Origin: Planctomycetaceae bacterium
Lineage (GTDB): Bacteria; Planctomycetota; Planctomycetia; Pirellulales; Lacipirellulaceae
Assembly (NCBI GenBank): GCA_002702655.1
Contig: PABB01000018.1
Coordinates: 62,001 to 126,000, forward strand
DNA: 64,000 bases
Reading direction: 5' to 3'
Under the pieces are notes generated by a model. It searched no databases and was not told where the DNA came from. It saw nothing but the letters and a program-made list of their open reading frames with translations. Positions 8,888-17,236 of this stretch are shown here, in pieces. Position 1 is the first letter of the stretch; every line of letters starts with the position of its first letter. A program made the translations under genes and the position numbers.

Positions 8888-9353
8888 AGCGGGGGAGAGA
8901 TCAGAGTGGGGAGGTTCGAGGTCAGGGCGATTCGCCGCGGCGAAGATGACGGCTGTGGAGACTCGCCAGTATATCCGGCTGGGCCCGGTCTCGGCACCGC
9001 CATTGCGTCGCGATCGCCCCCATTGTCGACACCCCGAGGTACGCCTCGACGACGCAACCGTCGCCCCGGGAGACTGGAAAGTCGGCGTTTGGGTGCCAAT
9101 GCTGGCTCGTCCAGCAGTGCGAACCGAGCGTCGGGCGCCCGCTGCTGGACGAGCCAGCAGTGGCATACTCGCACGTTGCAGGTCGCGTGATTGACCGGCT
9201 GAGCGGGTTGCCAAAGGGGGTAGGCAGGGGTACTTTGTCGGATTCGCCAGGGGCCTGGGGCGCTGTTCCCATAGCGCCGCAATCCCTGGCCCTGGCCTGT
9301 CGATTTGTCGCTTCCGCACCTCGCCGCCCCGCTCCACGCCCGCTCCGACTGCC
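8888..9353. other. Divergent intergenic region with a palindromic repeat
   Basis: 466 bp between divergent xylB and the KAS II gene. It contains the palindrome at 9095-9165 and otherwise no readable signal. Promoters for both genes must lie here. Confidence 0.5.
9095..9165. repeat. Palindromic repeat, GCTGGCTCGTCCAGCAG family, copy 1
   Basis: Inverted repeat with arms TGCCAATGCTGGCTCGTCCAG and CTGGACGAGCCAGCAGTGGCA around a variable loop containing GGGCGCCC. A related copy is at 62375. Confidence 0.9.
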
Positions 9354-10598
9354 ATGATTCGCAGCGATCAGGACGACCGCCGTATCGTCATCACCGGGAT
9401 CGGGCTGACCGCCCCCAACGGCGACAACCTGGGCGATTATCGCGCGGCCCTGCTGGCCGGACGCAGCGGAGTCGACCGCTATAACATTCGCTACGTGGGC
9501 GACACGCTGGCCGGGCAGTGCCGGTTCGACGAGCTGCGCTACCAGAGCCGCAAGGATCGCCGCCGCGGCACCCGCGCCGGCAGCATCGGCATCTATTGCG
9601 CTCAGGAAGCGATTGCCGACTCGGGCGTCGATTGGCCCAACACCAACCCCGAGCGGGTCGGCGTGTACATCGGCGTAACCGAGCATGGCAACGTCGAGAC
9701 GGAAAACGAGATCAACGAGATCAAGGCATTCGACTACGACACGAAAGTCTGGTCGCACCATCACAATCCCCGCACGGTGGCCAACAATCCGGCGGGCGAG
9801 ATCACGCTGAACATGGGGATCACCGGTCCCCACTACACCATCGGCGCCGCCTGTGCCGCGGGCAACGCGGGGCTGATCCAGGGCGCCCAGATGCTGCAAC
9901 TGGGCGAGTGCGACTTTGCGATCGCCGGCGGCGTGTCGGAGAGCATCCACACGTTTGGCATCTTTGCCGGGTTTGCCAGCCAGGGCGCGCTGGCCGCCCA
10001 CGACGATCCAACCCGCGCGTCGCGGCCGTTCGACAAAGCGCGCAACGGCATCGTGGTGAGCGAAGGCGGCTGCCTGTACGCGCTGGAGCGCTACAGCGAC
10101 GCCGCGCTGCGGGGCGCAAAGATCTACGGCGAGTTGGTCGGCCACGCCATGACCAGCGACGCAACCGACTTTGTGCTGCCCAACCCCACCCAGCAAGCCC
10201 GCTGCATGGAAATGGCGCTGCGGCGTGCCGGGCTCAATGCCGAGGACATCGCCATCGTCAGCACGCACGCCACGGCCACGCCCAGCGGCGACATTCAGGA
10301 GTGCGAGGCGGTGCGCCGCGTGTTTGGCGGCAGCTCTCGCACCAAGATCAACAACACGAAGAGCTTCATCGGCCACGCCATGGGCGCCGCCGGATCGCTG
10401 GAACTGGCGGGCAACCTGCCGGCGTTCCACGATGGCGTGGTGCACGCCACGATCAACGTCGACGACCTCGACCCCGAGTGCGCCCTGGACGGCCTCGTGA
10501 TCAACGAGCCGCAGGAAATCGGCGGCGTCGAGTACATCCTCAACAACAGCTTCGGCATGTTGGGAATCAACAGCGCGGTGATCATCCGCCGCGTTTAA
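9354..10598 (+). CDS. 3-oxoacyl-ACP synthase II-type (KAS II/FabF-like)
   Basis: A 414-residue elongating condensing enzyme that would extend an acyl-ACP with malonyl-ACP. It keeps the Cys-His-His triad: Cys167 in A-A-C-A-A-G-N, His305 in S-T-H-A-T-A-T and His341 in I-G-H-A-M-G-A-A-G, with Lys in N-T-K-S-F preceding. The motifs deviate from housekeeping FabF, where the Cys is in A-C-A-T-G and the first His in H-G-T-S-T. Those changes, and the neighbouring ACP and flavoproteins, point to a specialised synthase. The ATG at 9354 precedes the first beta strand (R-I-V-I-T-G-I-G) by nine residues, as in the family. A palindrome and then the ACP gene follow. Confidence 0.9.
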   Translation: MIRSDQDDRRIVITGIGLTAPNGDNLGDYRAALLAGRSGVDRYNIRYVGDTLAGQCRFDELRYQSRKDRRRGTRAGSIGIYCAQEAIADSGVDWPNTNPERVGVYIGVTEHGNVETENEINEIKAFDYDTKVWSHHHNPRTVANNPAGEITLNMGITGPHYTIGAACAAGNAGLIQGAQMLQLGECDFAIAGGVSESIHTFGIFAGFASQGALAAHDDPTRASRPFDKARNGIVVSEGGCLYALERYSDAALRGAKIYGELVGHAMTSDATDFVLPNPTQQARCMEMALRRAGLNAEDIAIVSTHATATPSGDIQECEAVRRVFGGSSRTKINNTKSFIGHAMGAAGSLELAGNLPAFHDGVVHATINVDDLDPECALDGLVINEPQEIGGVEYILNNSFGMLGINSAVIIRRV

Positions 10599-10615
10599 CC
10601 CGACCGCCATTGCAT

Positions 10616-10644
10616 TTAACCCCCGGTCAGTGACCGGGGGCTAA
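10616..10644. repeat. 29-bp palindrome, TTAGCCCCCGGTCA family, copy 2
   Basis: Arms TTAACCCCCGGTCA and TGACCGGGGGCTAA, differing from the copy at 7338 by two bases. It lies between the KAS II and ACP genes, 28 bp before the ACP start. Confidence 0.9.
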
Positions 10645-10671
10645 GTCCCACTATCAAAGCCATAAATCTCA

Positions 10672-10923
<252 letters not shown>

Positions 10924-10983
10924 CAAGGCGGACGGGGGAGGGCGGAAGGCGGAAGGAACGGGAGTCCGGCTCGCTATTCGTGC

Positions 10984-11060
10984 GGGGTGGCTGGGGATGA
11001 GCGAAGCGAACCCCCAGAGAATGCCCTGGGGGCTCCGCTTCGCTTCGTCCCCAGCCACCC
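10984..11060. repeat. Palindromic repeat, GGTGGCTGGGG family, copy 2 of 4
   Basis: Imperfect inverted repeat with outer arms GGGGTGGCTGGGGATGAGCG and CGTCCCCAGCCACCC and inner arms AACCCCCAG and CTGGGGGCTCC. It lies between the ACP and flavoprotein genes. Confidence 0.9.
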
Positions 11061-11104
11061 AACCTCATCCTTCCCCATTCCGCCCTCCCCCTTCCCCCTT
11101 CGCT

Positions 11105-12484
11105 ATGTACGACGCCATCATTATCGGCGCGGGGATGAGCGGGTTGGCCGCCGGGATTCGGCTGGCCCATTACGATCAGCGGGTGTGCATTCTCGAACGG
11201 CACACCACCATCGGCGGCCTCAATGGTTTCTACCGGCTGCGGGGCCGCGACTACGACGTTGGGCTGCACGCGCTGACCAACATTACGCCCAAGGGTACGC
11301 GCAAGGGGCCGCTCGCCCGGCTGCTGCGGCAATTGCGGCTGTCGTGGGACGATCTGGCGATCTCGCCGCAGATTGGCTCGGAGATCGCGTTCCCGTCGGC
11401 GCGCCTTCGATTCAATAACGATCTGGACCTGCTGCGCAGCGAGGTGGCCCGTGCGTTTCCCGGCGAGGTCGACAACTTCGAGCGGCTGATCGCCGCGGTG
11501 GTCGAGTACGACGACCTGACCGACGAGCACGCGGCGATCTCGGCCCGCGTGCGGCTGGGCGAGTTGCTCGACGAGCCGCTGCTGGTCGAGATGCTGTTCT
11601 GCCCGCTCATGTTCTACGGCTCGGCCCGCGAGCATGACATGGACTGGGGGCAATTCTCGATCATGTTCCGCAGCATCTTCATGGAGGGGCTGGGGCGGCC
11701 TTACGCGGGCGTGCGGCTGATCCTCAAGCATCTGGTGCGGAAATTCCGCGCCCTGGGCGGCGAGCTGAAGCTGCGCAGCGGCGTCAGCCGTTTGGAAGTA
11801 GAAAACGGCAAAGTGAGCCGAGTCGTCCTCGACAGCGGCGAAGTGCTCGAAGGTCGCCGCGTGCTCTCATCGGCCGGCTGGTGCGAAACGATGCGGATGT
11901 GCAACGACGGCACGCCGGTCGACGCCAGCCGCTCGCCGGGGCGACTTAGCTTTTGCGAGACGATTGCCACGCTCGATCGCCAGCCCAAACAACTGGGGCA
12001 CGACCGCACCATCACGTTCTACAACGACCAGGAAGAGTTCGTGTGGACGCCGCCTGCCGAGCCGTGCGACCTGCGCAGCGGCGTGATTTGCAGCCCCAAC
12101 AACTTCGACTACGACGAGCCGCTGGGCGACGGGGTGATGCGGATTACGGCCTTGGCCAATTTCGACTACTGGCGCGGGCTCGACGAGCGGGCGTACGAGC
12201 TGGAGAAGCTCCGCTGGTACGACGCCATCACGGCCTCCGCCGTGCGGTTCGTGCCCGACTACCGCCAGTGGGTCGTCGACACCGACATGTTCACGCCCAC
12301 CACGATCGTGCGTTTCACCGGGCACGACAATGGCGCGGTGTACGGCGCCCCCGAGAAACAGATCGACGGCCGCACGCACCTGGACAACCTGTTCATCTGC
12401 GGCACCGACCAGGGCTTTGTCGGCATCATCGGCAGCATCGTCAGCGGCATCAGCATGGCGAATATGCACTGCTTGCGGGATTAG
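11105..12484 (+). CDS. Phytoene-desaturase-like FAD oxidoreductase (first of two)
   Basis: A 459-residue flavoprotein. The ATG at 11105 is directly followed by the Rossmann FAD motif I-I-I-G-A-G-M-S-G-L-A-A-G and an acidic strand end (V-C-I-L-E-R-H). A G-G-L-N-G substrate-side loop follows, as in CrtI, retinol saturase and related amine-oxidase-fold enzymes. The C-terminal segment C-G-T-D-Q-G-F-V-G-I-I-G matches the family's second FAD contact. CrtI relatives remove or add hydrogens on long unsaturated chains; in this fatty-acid-like context it may act on an acyl chain. No carotenoid condensing genes (crtB, crtE) are nearby, so a carotenoid role is less likely. The exact reaction is unknown. 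Confidence 0.85.
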   Translation: MYDAIIIGAGMSGLAAGIRLAHYDQRVCILERHTTIGGLNGFYRLRGRDYDVGLHALTNITPKGTRKGPLARLLRQLRLSWDDLAISPQIGSEIAFPSARLRFNNDLDLLRSEVARAFPGEVDNFERLIAAVVEYDDLTDEHAAISARVRLGELLDEPLLVEMLFCPLMFYGSAREHDMDWGQFSIMFRSIFMEGLGRPYAGVRLILKHLVRKFRALGGELKLRSGVSRLEVENGKVSRVVLDSGEVLEGRRVLSSAGWCETMRMCNDGTPVDASRSPGRLSFCETIATLDRQPKQLGHDRTITFYNDQEEFVWTPPAEPCDLRSGVICSPNNFDYDEPLGDGVMRITALANFDYWRGLDERAYELEKLRWYDAITASAVRFVPDYRQWVVDTDMFTPTTIVRFTGHDNGAVYGAPEKQIDGRTHLDNLFICGTDQGFVGIIGSIVSGISMANMHCLRD

Positions 12485-12602
12485 TCGGTAGTCGGTAGTC
12501 AGTCGTGACAAGGCGGCGCGAGCCGCGGCGTCCCCGCCCGCAGCGCAAAGGGCCCACCTGCCGCGTTGCCCCCACCGCCTGATCCGCCGTATAGTGGCGG
12601 TT

Positions 12603-13256
12603 ATGCCCGAAACCGATTCACACGTTGCTGCCTCAGTGTCACTGCGCCGCGGGGCGAGATTCTCACTAAAAACGATGGTGCTCCTGTGCACCATCACGGG
12701 CTTGGCATTCGGCCTGTGGCGCAAACAGCAGGAAGTTGCATTCTACCGAGATGCTGCACGCCTCATGCAGCGAGAGGTGGGGGGCGTGTTGGTGCGGGAC
12801 GCTGAACGTCTCTATTGCACCCATCAGTCTAGCCGATACCCGCCTTGCCGCAGTATTCGGTATCGCGTCTACGTGCCGGCGGGCCGGACGGGAACCGTCG
12901 TCTTTGAGCTGAAACGAGGTGAGGTGGGAGCGGAGAAAGCTATTGAGCGAAGCGTCGCTCGCATCGGACCGGGGCGGTCGACGGTTGAGTTGTTCACCAG
13001 CCGGCAGACCGTCGGCGAGGGATGGAACTACGTGTTGCTCACGGGTGTTGACCAATCGGAGCTCAGGACCAGTGTCATGCCGCCCTGGTACGACGAGGAG
13101 ACAGGCGGATGCGGCATTATCTTCGATTATCCCCAGGGGGGCCTTGGGGCGGGCGAGGTTTCTGAGTTGGTTCACGCAACCGCGCAACGCAGTGACGGTT
13201 CGTCAATCGAGGCCGTGTTGAAAGTCAGCCTCGATGCTTCACAGGAAGCTAATTGA
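12603..13256 (+). CDS. Membrane-anchored hypothetical protein (tandem copy 1)
   Basis: A 217-residue protein with a single N-terminal membrane segment (about residues 25-41) preceded by the box R-F-S-L-K-T, a start often seen in planctomycete membrane proteins. The remainder is a soluble domain rich in beta strands (Y-R-V-Y-V-P-A-G-R near residue 83). The following gene at 13362 has the same plan and the matching R-V-Y-L-P-R-G-R segment, so the two are tandem paralogues. The ATG at 12603 is preferred over a GTG at 12594. GC content is lower than in the flanking enzymes. Function unknown. Confidence 0.65.
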   Translation: MPETDSHVAASVSLRRGARFSLKTMVLLCTITGLAFGLWRKQQEVAFYRDAARLMQREVGGVLVRDAERLYCTHQSSRYPPCRSIRYRVYVPAGRTGTVVFELKRGEVGAEKAIERSVARIGPGRSTVELFTSRQTVGEGWNYVLLTGVDQSELRTSVMPPWYDEETGGCGIIFDYPQGGLGAGEVSELVHATAQRSDGSSIEAVLKVSLDASQEAN

Positions 13257-13361
13257 GCTTATGACAAACGCGTCGGCGACATTCCGCTCGGCAAGCCCCG
13301 AACGGGGCGCGAATCGCGTGCCGCGATTTGCTCTCTCATACGCGGCTCGTAGAATCTCGTC

Positions 13362-14120
13362 ATGGAAACCGAGGTGCCACCGACGGCGAGATCGACGCGC
13401 CACCGTCCGCGTTTTTCCCTGTTGACGCTGCTGTTGATTGCGACGGTGGCTGCTTTGACGTTGGCCGTCATCCAACTGTACGGCGAACTGCAACCGCTGC
13501 GTGCCGAGGTCCGTCGGTTTCGCAACGAGTTTGGCACGATCGAGATTCCCGCGGGCCAGGAAGGGCGAATCCACGCCGTGCGGATGCTCGCCCATCGGGA
13601 ACGCGAGTGGAAGTTTCGCGTCTACCTGCCGCGGGGGCGAACCTATCGTGCTTACATTGCCCAAGGTGAACTCCCGGGCCGACCCGATGGAATGAGTGAC
13701 GCAAATTACTGCAAGCTGGTGAGGTCGCAGACGGACTTTGTCGAGGCAGTTGTCGAAGGCGGGGCTTCCTTCGTGACATTGACGGCCGACCGCGGCAACT
13801 CGGCGGAGAACATCGTTGTCTACGAGTTTCGCGCTCGATTCGTGCCCACATCACCAGAGCCATCAAAGATTGCTCCCAACACGACGGCGTTGAGCCAAAC
13901 ATTGCAGTGGCAATCGCCGGCTCGCTGGATGGCCGACGAAGCGCTTTGGGGCGAGGGGCGGAGCGCCGTGACCTACGAGCAAGGCGCGTTTTCTCCCAAG
14001 CAGTCCCTGCTACTCGTGGACGTGCGTCAAGCCAAGAGGGTCGATGACAGGACGATTCAGGACGCCGATCGCGGAGTGGCGGGAGAGGGTTTCATGTTCT
14101 GGATCGAGCCAGTGCCATAA
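13362..14120 (+). CDS. Membrane-anchored hypothetical protein (tandem copy 2)
   Basis: A 252-residue paralogue of the preceding protein. It starts with a basic stretch, the box R-F-S-L-L-T and one membrane segment (about residues 23-41). A short coiled stretch (E-L-Q-P-L-R-A-E-V-R-R-F) is followed by a beta-rich domain containing F-R-V-Y-L-P-R-G-R-T-Y. It has about 35 more residues than its neighbour, mainly C-terminal. The pair lies between the two flavoprotein genes of the lipid cluster, next to a transposase, and may be a late arrival. Function unknown. Confidence 0.65.
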   Translation: METEVPPTARSTRHRPRFSLLTLLLIATVAALTLAVIQLYGELQPLRAEVRRFRNEFGTIEIPAGQEGRIHAVRMLAHREREWKFRVYLPRGRTYRAYIAQGELPGRPDGMSDANYCKLVRSQTDFVEAVVEGGASFVTLTADRGNSAENIVVYEFRARFVPTSPEPSKIAPNTTALSQTLQWQSPARWMADEALWGEGRSAVTYEQGAFSPKQSLLLVDVRQAKRVDDRTIQDADRGVAGEGFMFWIEPVP

Positions 14121-14143
14121 CGTGTCGGCATCCTGCGCATTTC

Positions 14144-14232
14144 GCCCCACAGGGGCGCGCTACGGAAGCCCAGGGCGCAGCCCTGGGTAACCAAGTTGCC
14201 ACGCACCGCTAGCCCCAACGGGGCGCGCTACC
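14144..14232. repeat. Left inverted REP pair of the transposase unit
   Basis: Three short palindromic units in a row: GCCCCACAGGGGCGCGCTACG, GCCCAGGGCGCAGCCCTGGG and AGCCCCAACGGGGCGCGCTACC. The whole block is repeated in inverted order at 14727-14817 on the other side of the transposase gene. Confidence 0.9.
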
Positions 14233-14270
14233 TCCTCGCCGGCAACACACACGCAACCCAGCGCCCACGA

Positions 14271-14723
14271 ATGCCCCAATCGCTCGCTAATGTCTTGTTG
14301 CACATCGTCTTCTCCACCAAACACCGCGAGCCGTGGATTGATGAAGGGGATGAGCCCGAGTTGCACGCGTACCTGGCGACCGCGTGCAAGTCGCTCGATT
14401 GCCCGCCGCACAAGATCGGCAGCGCCGACGACCACGTGCATCTGGCCGTGTCGCTGGGCCGCTCGACGACGATCGCCGCGTTGGTGCAGCACATCAAGCA
14501 AGATTCGTCGCGGTGGATCAAGACGAAGGGGCCGACTTATGCGGACTTCGCCTGGCAGGCGGGCTATGGGGCGTTTTCGATCGGCCAATCCCAGCTTGAC
14601 GACCTGCGGCGCTACATTGCCGGGCAGCGGGAGCACCATCGTCGCGAGTCGTTTCAGGACGAGTACCGCAAGATTCTCGCCCGCTACGGTGTTGAGTTTG
14701 ATGAGCGTTTCGTTTGGGATTGA
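14271..14723 (+). CDS. REP-associated Y1 transposase (RAYT, IS200-like TnpA)
   Basis: A 150-residue HUH-type single-strand transposase. The metal-binding HUH motif is D-D-H-V-H-L (His residues near 63 and 65), and the nucleophilic Tyr is in R-R-Y-I-A-G-Q near residue 112, followed by the family signature E-H-H-R-R-E-S-F. The N-terminal V-F-S-T-K-H-R-E-P is typical of the group. The ATG at 14271 leaves the palindromes outside the gene. The gene appears intact. Enzymes of this class bind and move REP hairpins, and the flanking REP blocks are the likely substrates. Its position splits the lipid cluster between the two flavoprotein genes. Confidence 0.88.
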   Translation: MPQSLANVLLHIVFSTKHREPWIDEGDEPELHAYLATACKSLDCPPHKIGSADDHVHLAVSLGRSTTIAALVQHIKQDSSRWIKTKGPTYADFAWQAGYGAFSIGQSQLDDLRRYIAGQREHHRRESFQDEYRKILARYGVEFDERFVWD

Positions 14724-14726
14724 AGC

Positions 14727-14817
14727 GGTAGCGCGCCCCTTCGGGGCTGGCGGCGCGGTTTGGCCATGGTTCCCAGGGCTGCGCCCTGGGCTTTCGTAGC
14801 GCGCCCCGTTGGGGCGG
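14727..14817. repeat. Right inverted REP pair of the transposase unit
   Basis: GGTAGCGCGCCCCTTCGGGGCT, CCCAGGGCTGCGCCCTGGGC and CGTAGCGCGCCCCGTTGGGGC. This is the reverse complement plan of 14144-14232, beginning 3 bp after the transposase stop. Confidence 0.9.
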
Positions 14818-15007
14818 GGATTCGACCAAACGTGTTACTAGGCGAACCGGTGCGGAGTCCGCACGGAATTGGCCGGGGATTGCCGGACGGGCGGCCGTTC
14901 GTCGCCCCATCGAGCGTTCCGGGGCGATTTGTTAGACTAGGCCGCTTGCCCGACCGGGTTCCCGCCTGCCTCCCGTACCACTCGCCCTGCTTGCGACCTG
15001 CTTCGTC

Positions 15008-16498
15008 ATGCCCAAAGATTTTCTCCAAGGCGCCCGCGATCACTACGACGTCGTTGTCATCGGCTCCGGCTTGGCCGGGCTGACTTCGGCCAACATCCTG
15101 GCCCGCGCGGGGCACTCCGTCTTGCTGCTGGAGCAGCACTACAAGCTGGGCGGCATGGCCACCTGGTTCAAGCGGCCCGGGGGGCACATCTTCGACATCT
15201 CGCTGCACGGCTTCCCGTACGGCATGGTCAAGAGTTGCCGGCGGTATTGGTCCCAGGAGATTGCCGACTCGATCGTGCAGCTCGACGGCGTGCGGTTCGA
15301 CAACCCCATGTTCTCGCTGTGGACCAGCTTCACACGCGAGGATTTTACGAAGCAACTCATCGAGAAGTTCGGCGTCGAGCCGGAGAAGGTCAACGCGTTT
15401 TTTGACAAAGCGCGCAGCATGAACTTCTACGACGACCAACAGGCGACGACTCGCGAGCTGTTCGACGAATTCTTCCCCGGGCGCGAGGACGTGATCCGGC
15501 TGCTGATGGAGCCGATTACCTACGCCAACGGCAGCACGCTGGAGGACCCGGCGATCAGCTACGGGATCGTGTTCTCCAACTTCATGAGCAAGGGCGTGTT
15601 CACGTTCCAGGGGGGGACCGACAAGCTGATCGAGGCGATGGAGCAGGAGCTGATCGCCAGCGGGGTGGACATCCGCATCAATTGCGACGTGAAGCGGATC
15701 CACGTCCGCGGCGATCGGGTCGAGTCGGTCGAGATCGACGCCAAGGGCGCCCGTCGGACGATTAAGTGCGGCGCCGTGGTCAGCAACGCCAACATTCGCA
15801 CCACGATTTTTGATTTGGTGGGCGAGGAGAAGTTCGGCCAGGACTTCATCGACGATGCCCGGGCCGTGCGGCTGAACAACAGCAGCACGCAGGTGTACAT
15901 CGCCCTGCAGCCGGACGACTTGCTGGAAGTGAGCGAGTTGGGCGATTTGCTGTTCAGCAGCACGGCGCCGAAATTCGAGACCGGGGCGCTGCTGTCGCGC
16001 GACATCACCAGCCGCACTTACTCGTTCTACTATCCCAAGACGCGGCCGCAGCGCGAGCCGCGGTGTCTGATCGTCAGCAGCACCAATGCCAACTACCGCG
16101 ATTGGGCCGACCTGTCGCCGGACGATTACCTGGCGAGCAAGCAGGACCTGTGCGAAACCACGCTCGACGCGCTGGACAAGTACGTCCCGAACGTCCGCGA
16201 GCGGGCCGTGCATGTCGAGGCGTCCACGCCGGTGAGCTTCAAGCACTACACGCACCACCCGGCGGGGGCGAGCTTTGGCACCAAGTTCGAGGGCTTGGCG
16301 ATCAGCCGCGGCCTGCCACAGCAAATCGGCGGCCTGTACCACGCCGGGAGCGTGGGGATCATCATGAGCGGCTGGCTGGGGGCGATGAACTACGGGGTGA
16401 TCGTCGCCAACGAGGTGGACAACCAACTGGTGTCCAGCGGCAGCCGCAGCACGGGCGGTGCGGAGCGGGGCGTGGCGGAAGATATGACGGCGAGTTGA
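15008..16498 (+). CDS. Phytoene-desaturase-like FAD oxidoreductase (second of two)
   Basis: A 496-residue flavoprotein of the CrtI / retinol saturase group. The FAD motif [14 protein letters not shown] occupies residues 15-28, followed by [14 protein letters not shown]. The C-terminus has [14 protein letters not shown], the second FAD contact of the family. An F-Q-G-G-T-D-K-L segment near residue 204 is also typical. Beyond the fold motifs it shows little resemblance to the flavoprotein at 11105, so the two probably catalyse different steps or act as a heteromeric pair. The cluster context suggests a long acyl substrate. Confidence 0.87.
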   Translation: MPKDFLQGARDHYDVVVIGSGLAGLTSANILARAGHSVLLLEQHYKLGGMATWFKRPGGHIFDISLHGFPYGMVKSCRRYWSQEIADSIVQLDGVRFDNPMFSLWTSFTREDFTKQLIEKFGVEPEKVNAFFDKARSMNFYDDQQATTRELFDEFFPGREDVIRLLMEPITYANGSTLEDPAISYGIVFSNFMSKGVFTFQGGTDKLIEAMEQELIASGVDIRINCDVKRIHVRGDRVESVEIDAKGARRTIKCGAVVSNANIRTTIFDLVGEEKFGQDFIDDARAVRLNNSSTQVYIALQPDDLLEVSELGDLLFSSTAPKFETGALLSRDITSRTYSFYYPKTRPQREPRCLIVSSTNANYRDWADLSPDDYLASKQDLCETTLDALDKYVPNVRERAVHVEASTPVSFKHYTHHPAGASFGTKFEGLAISRGLPQQIGGLYHAGSVGIIMSGWLGAMNYGVIVANEVDNQLVSSGSRSTGGAERGVAEDMTAS

Positions 16499-16504
16499 GG
16501 GATG

Positions 16505-16536
16505 AATGAACCGCGGATGAACGCGGATAAGGGTTG
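16505..16536. repeat. Inverted repeat left copy (ACCGCGGATGAACGCGGATAA)
   Basis: Reads ATGAACCGCGGATGAACGCG then GATAAGG. The reverse complement of 17190-17216 (with substitutions) has the same CGCGGATAA core. The pair brackets the DUF433 gene. Confidence 0.75.
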
Positions 16537-16597
16537 CCCATTATACGCACGCCGTCCACATGATCTGCGTGTGGAAACTGATAGCGGAGGAAATGCC

Positions 16598-16813
16598 ATG
16601 GCCGAATTCGACCGAATCGTTTCCGACCCAGCCGTCCTTGAAGGTCAACCATGTATTCGTGGCCAGCGGCTCACGGTGCGTCGGGTGCTCGAAGCGCTCG
16701 CCCTCTATCCGAATCGCGCCGAGTTGCGAGCCGAGTACCCGGAACTGGATGACGAGGACATGCGGCAAGCGCTTGCTTATGCGGCGGCCAATGGTTCCGG
16801 GACCGGAGGTTGA
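16598..16813 (+). CDS. DUF433 (VapB-type antitoxin-like) protein
   Basis: A 71-residue protein matching the DUF433 plan: an initial I-V-S-D-P-A-V-L-E-G-Q-P-C-I-R-G motif (about 6-21) followed by a helix-turn-helix-like stretch ending in Y-P-E-L-D-D-E-D-M-R-Q-A-L. A good ribosome binding site (GCGGAGG) precedes the ATG at 16598. DUF433 proteins are often antitoxins paired with a downstream DUF5615 PIN-like nuclease, but no such gene follows, so this is an orphan. It sits between two inverted repeats inside the lipid cluster and is probably a passenger. Confidence 0.85.
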   Translation: MAEFDRIVSDPAVLEGQPCIRGQRLTVRRVLEALALYPNRAELRAEYPELDDEDMRQALAYAAANGSGTGG

Positions 16814-17236
16814 CGCGTTGCCCCATTGAAGAGGCAATCGTAAATGAGGATTGGGCAAGCGAATGAAGATATGGATGCGAGAAGACCGAGTCGTGGTAAG
16901 CAAGGCCCGGAGGGCCGATATCATGTAGCCAGGGGCGCCAGCCCCTGGAATCGCGCGTTCATTGTCGTAAGCCCCGGCTAGGGGCGACAGGAATACAGCG
17001 CTCATGCCGCCCCTCACCGGGGCTTGCGGTCGCCAGCGGTCCTCGACACCAGGGCCTCGCGGCCCTGGCTACAGCATGGCGGCCCTCCGGGCCTCGTGAC
17101 CACAAACGCACTACTTTGTTGAGAAAGACTGCCGCCGGTGGACCCAATTGTCGCGCTGACTAAAGGCAGCGCCGACTTCGAACATCCGCGTTTATCCGCG
17201 TCCATCTGCGGTTCCCTAAAGAAACAACGAACGATT
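16814..17236. other. Repeat-rich intergenic region
   Basis: 423 bp with no gene. It contains small palindromes such as CCAGGGGCGCCAGCCCCTGG (16931-16950), CCAGGGCCTCGCGGCCCTGG (17050-17069) and the right inverted-repeat copy at 17190-17216. Confidence 0.6.
17190..17216. repeat. Inverted repeat right copy (TTATCCGCGTCCATCTGCGG)
   Basis: Inverted partner of 16505-16536, ending about 20 bp before the dehydratase start. Confidence 0.75.

Larger units (their letters stand above)
14144..14817 (+). mobile_element. REP-associated tyrosine transposase (RAYT) unit
   Basis: One transposase gene of the IS200-like Y1 class enclosed by two inverted blocks of REP palindromes. This arrangement is the known RAYT/REP domestication plan rather than a classic insertion sequence. 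No target duplication can be judged from the window. Confidence 0.82.

Noticed and set aside
11105-16498. A carotenoid gene cluster
   Set aside because: Two CrtI-like proteins are present, but no phytoene synthase, prenyl synthase or cyclase gene occurs in the window.
16814-17100. DUF5615 toxin gene downstream of DUF433
   Set aside because: All frames after the DUF433 stop are short or lack the expected start motif; the region is made of small palindromes.
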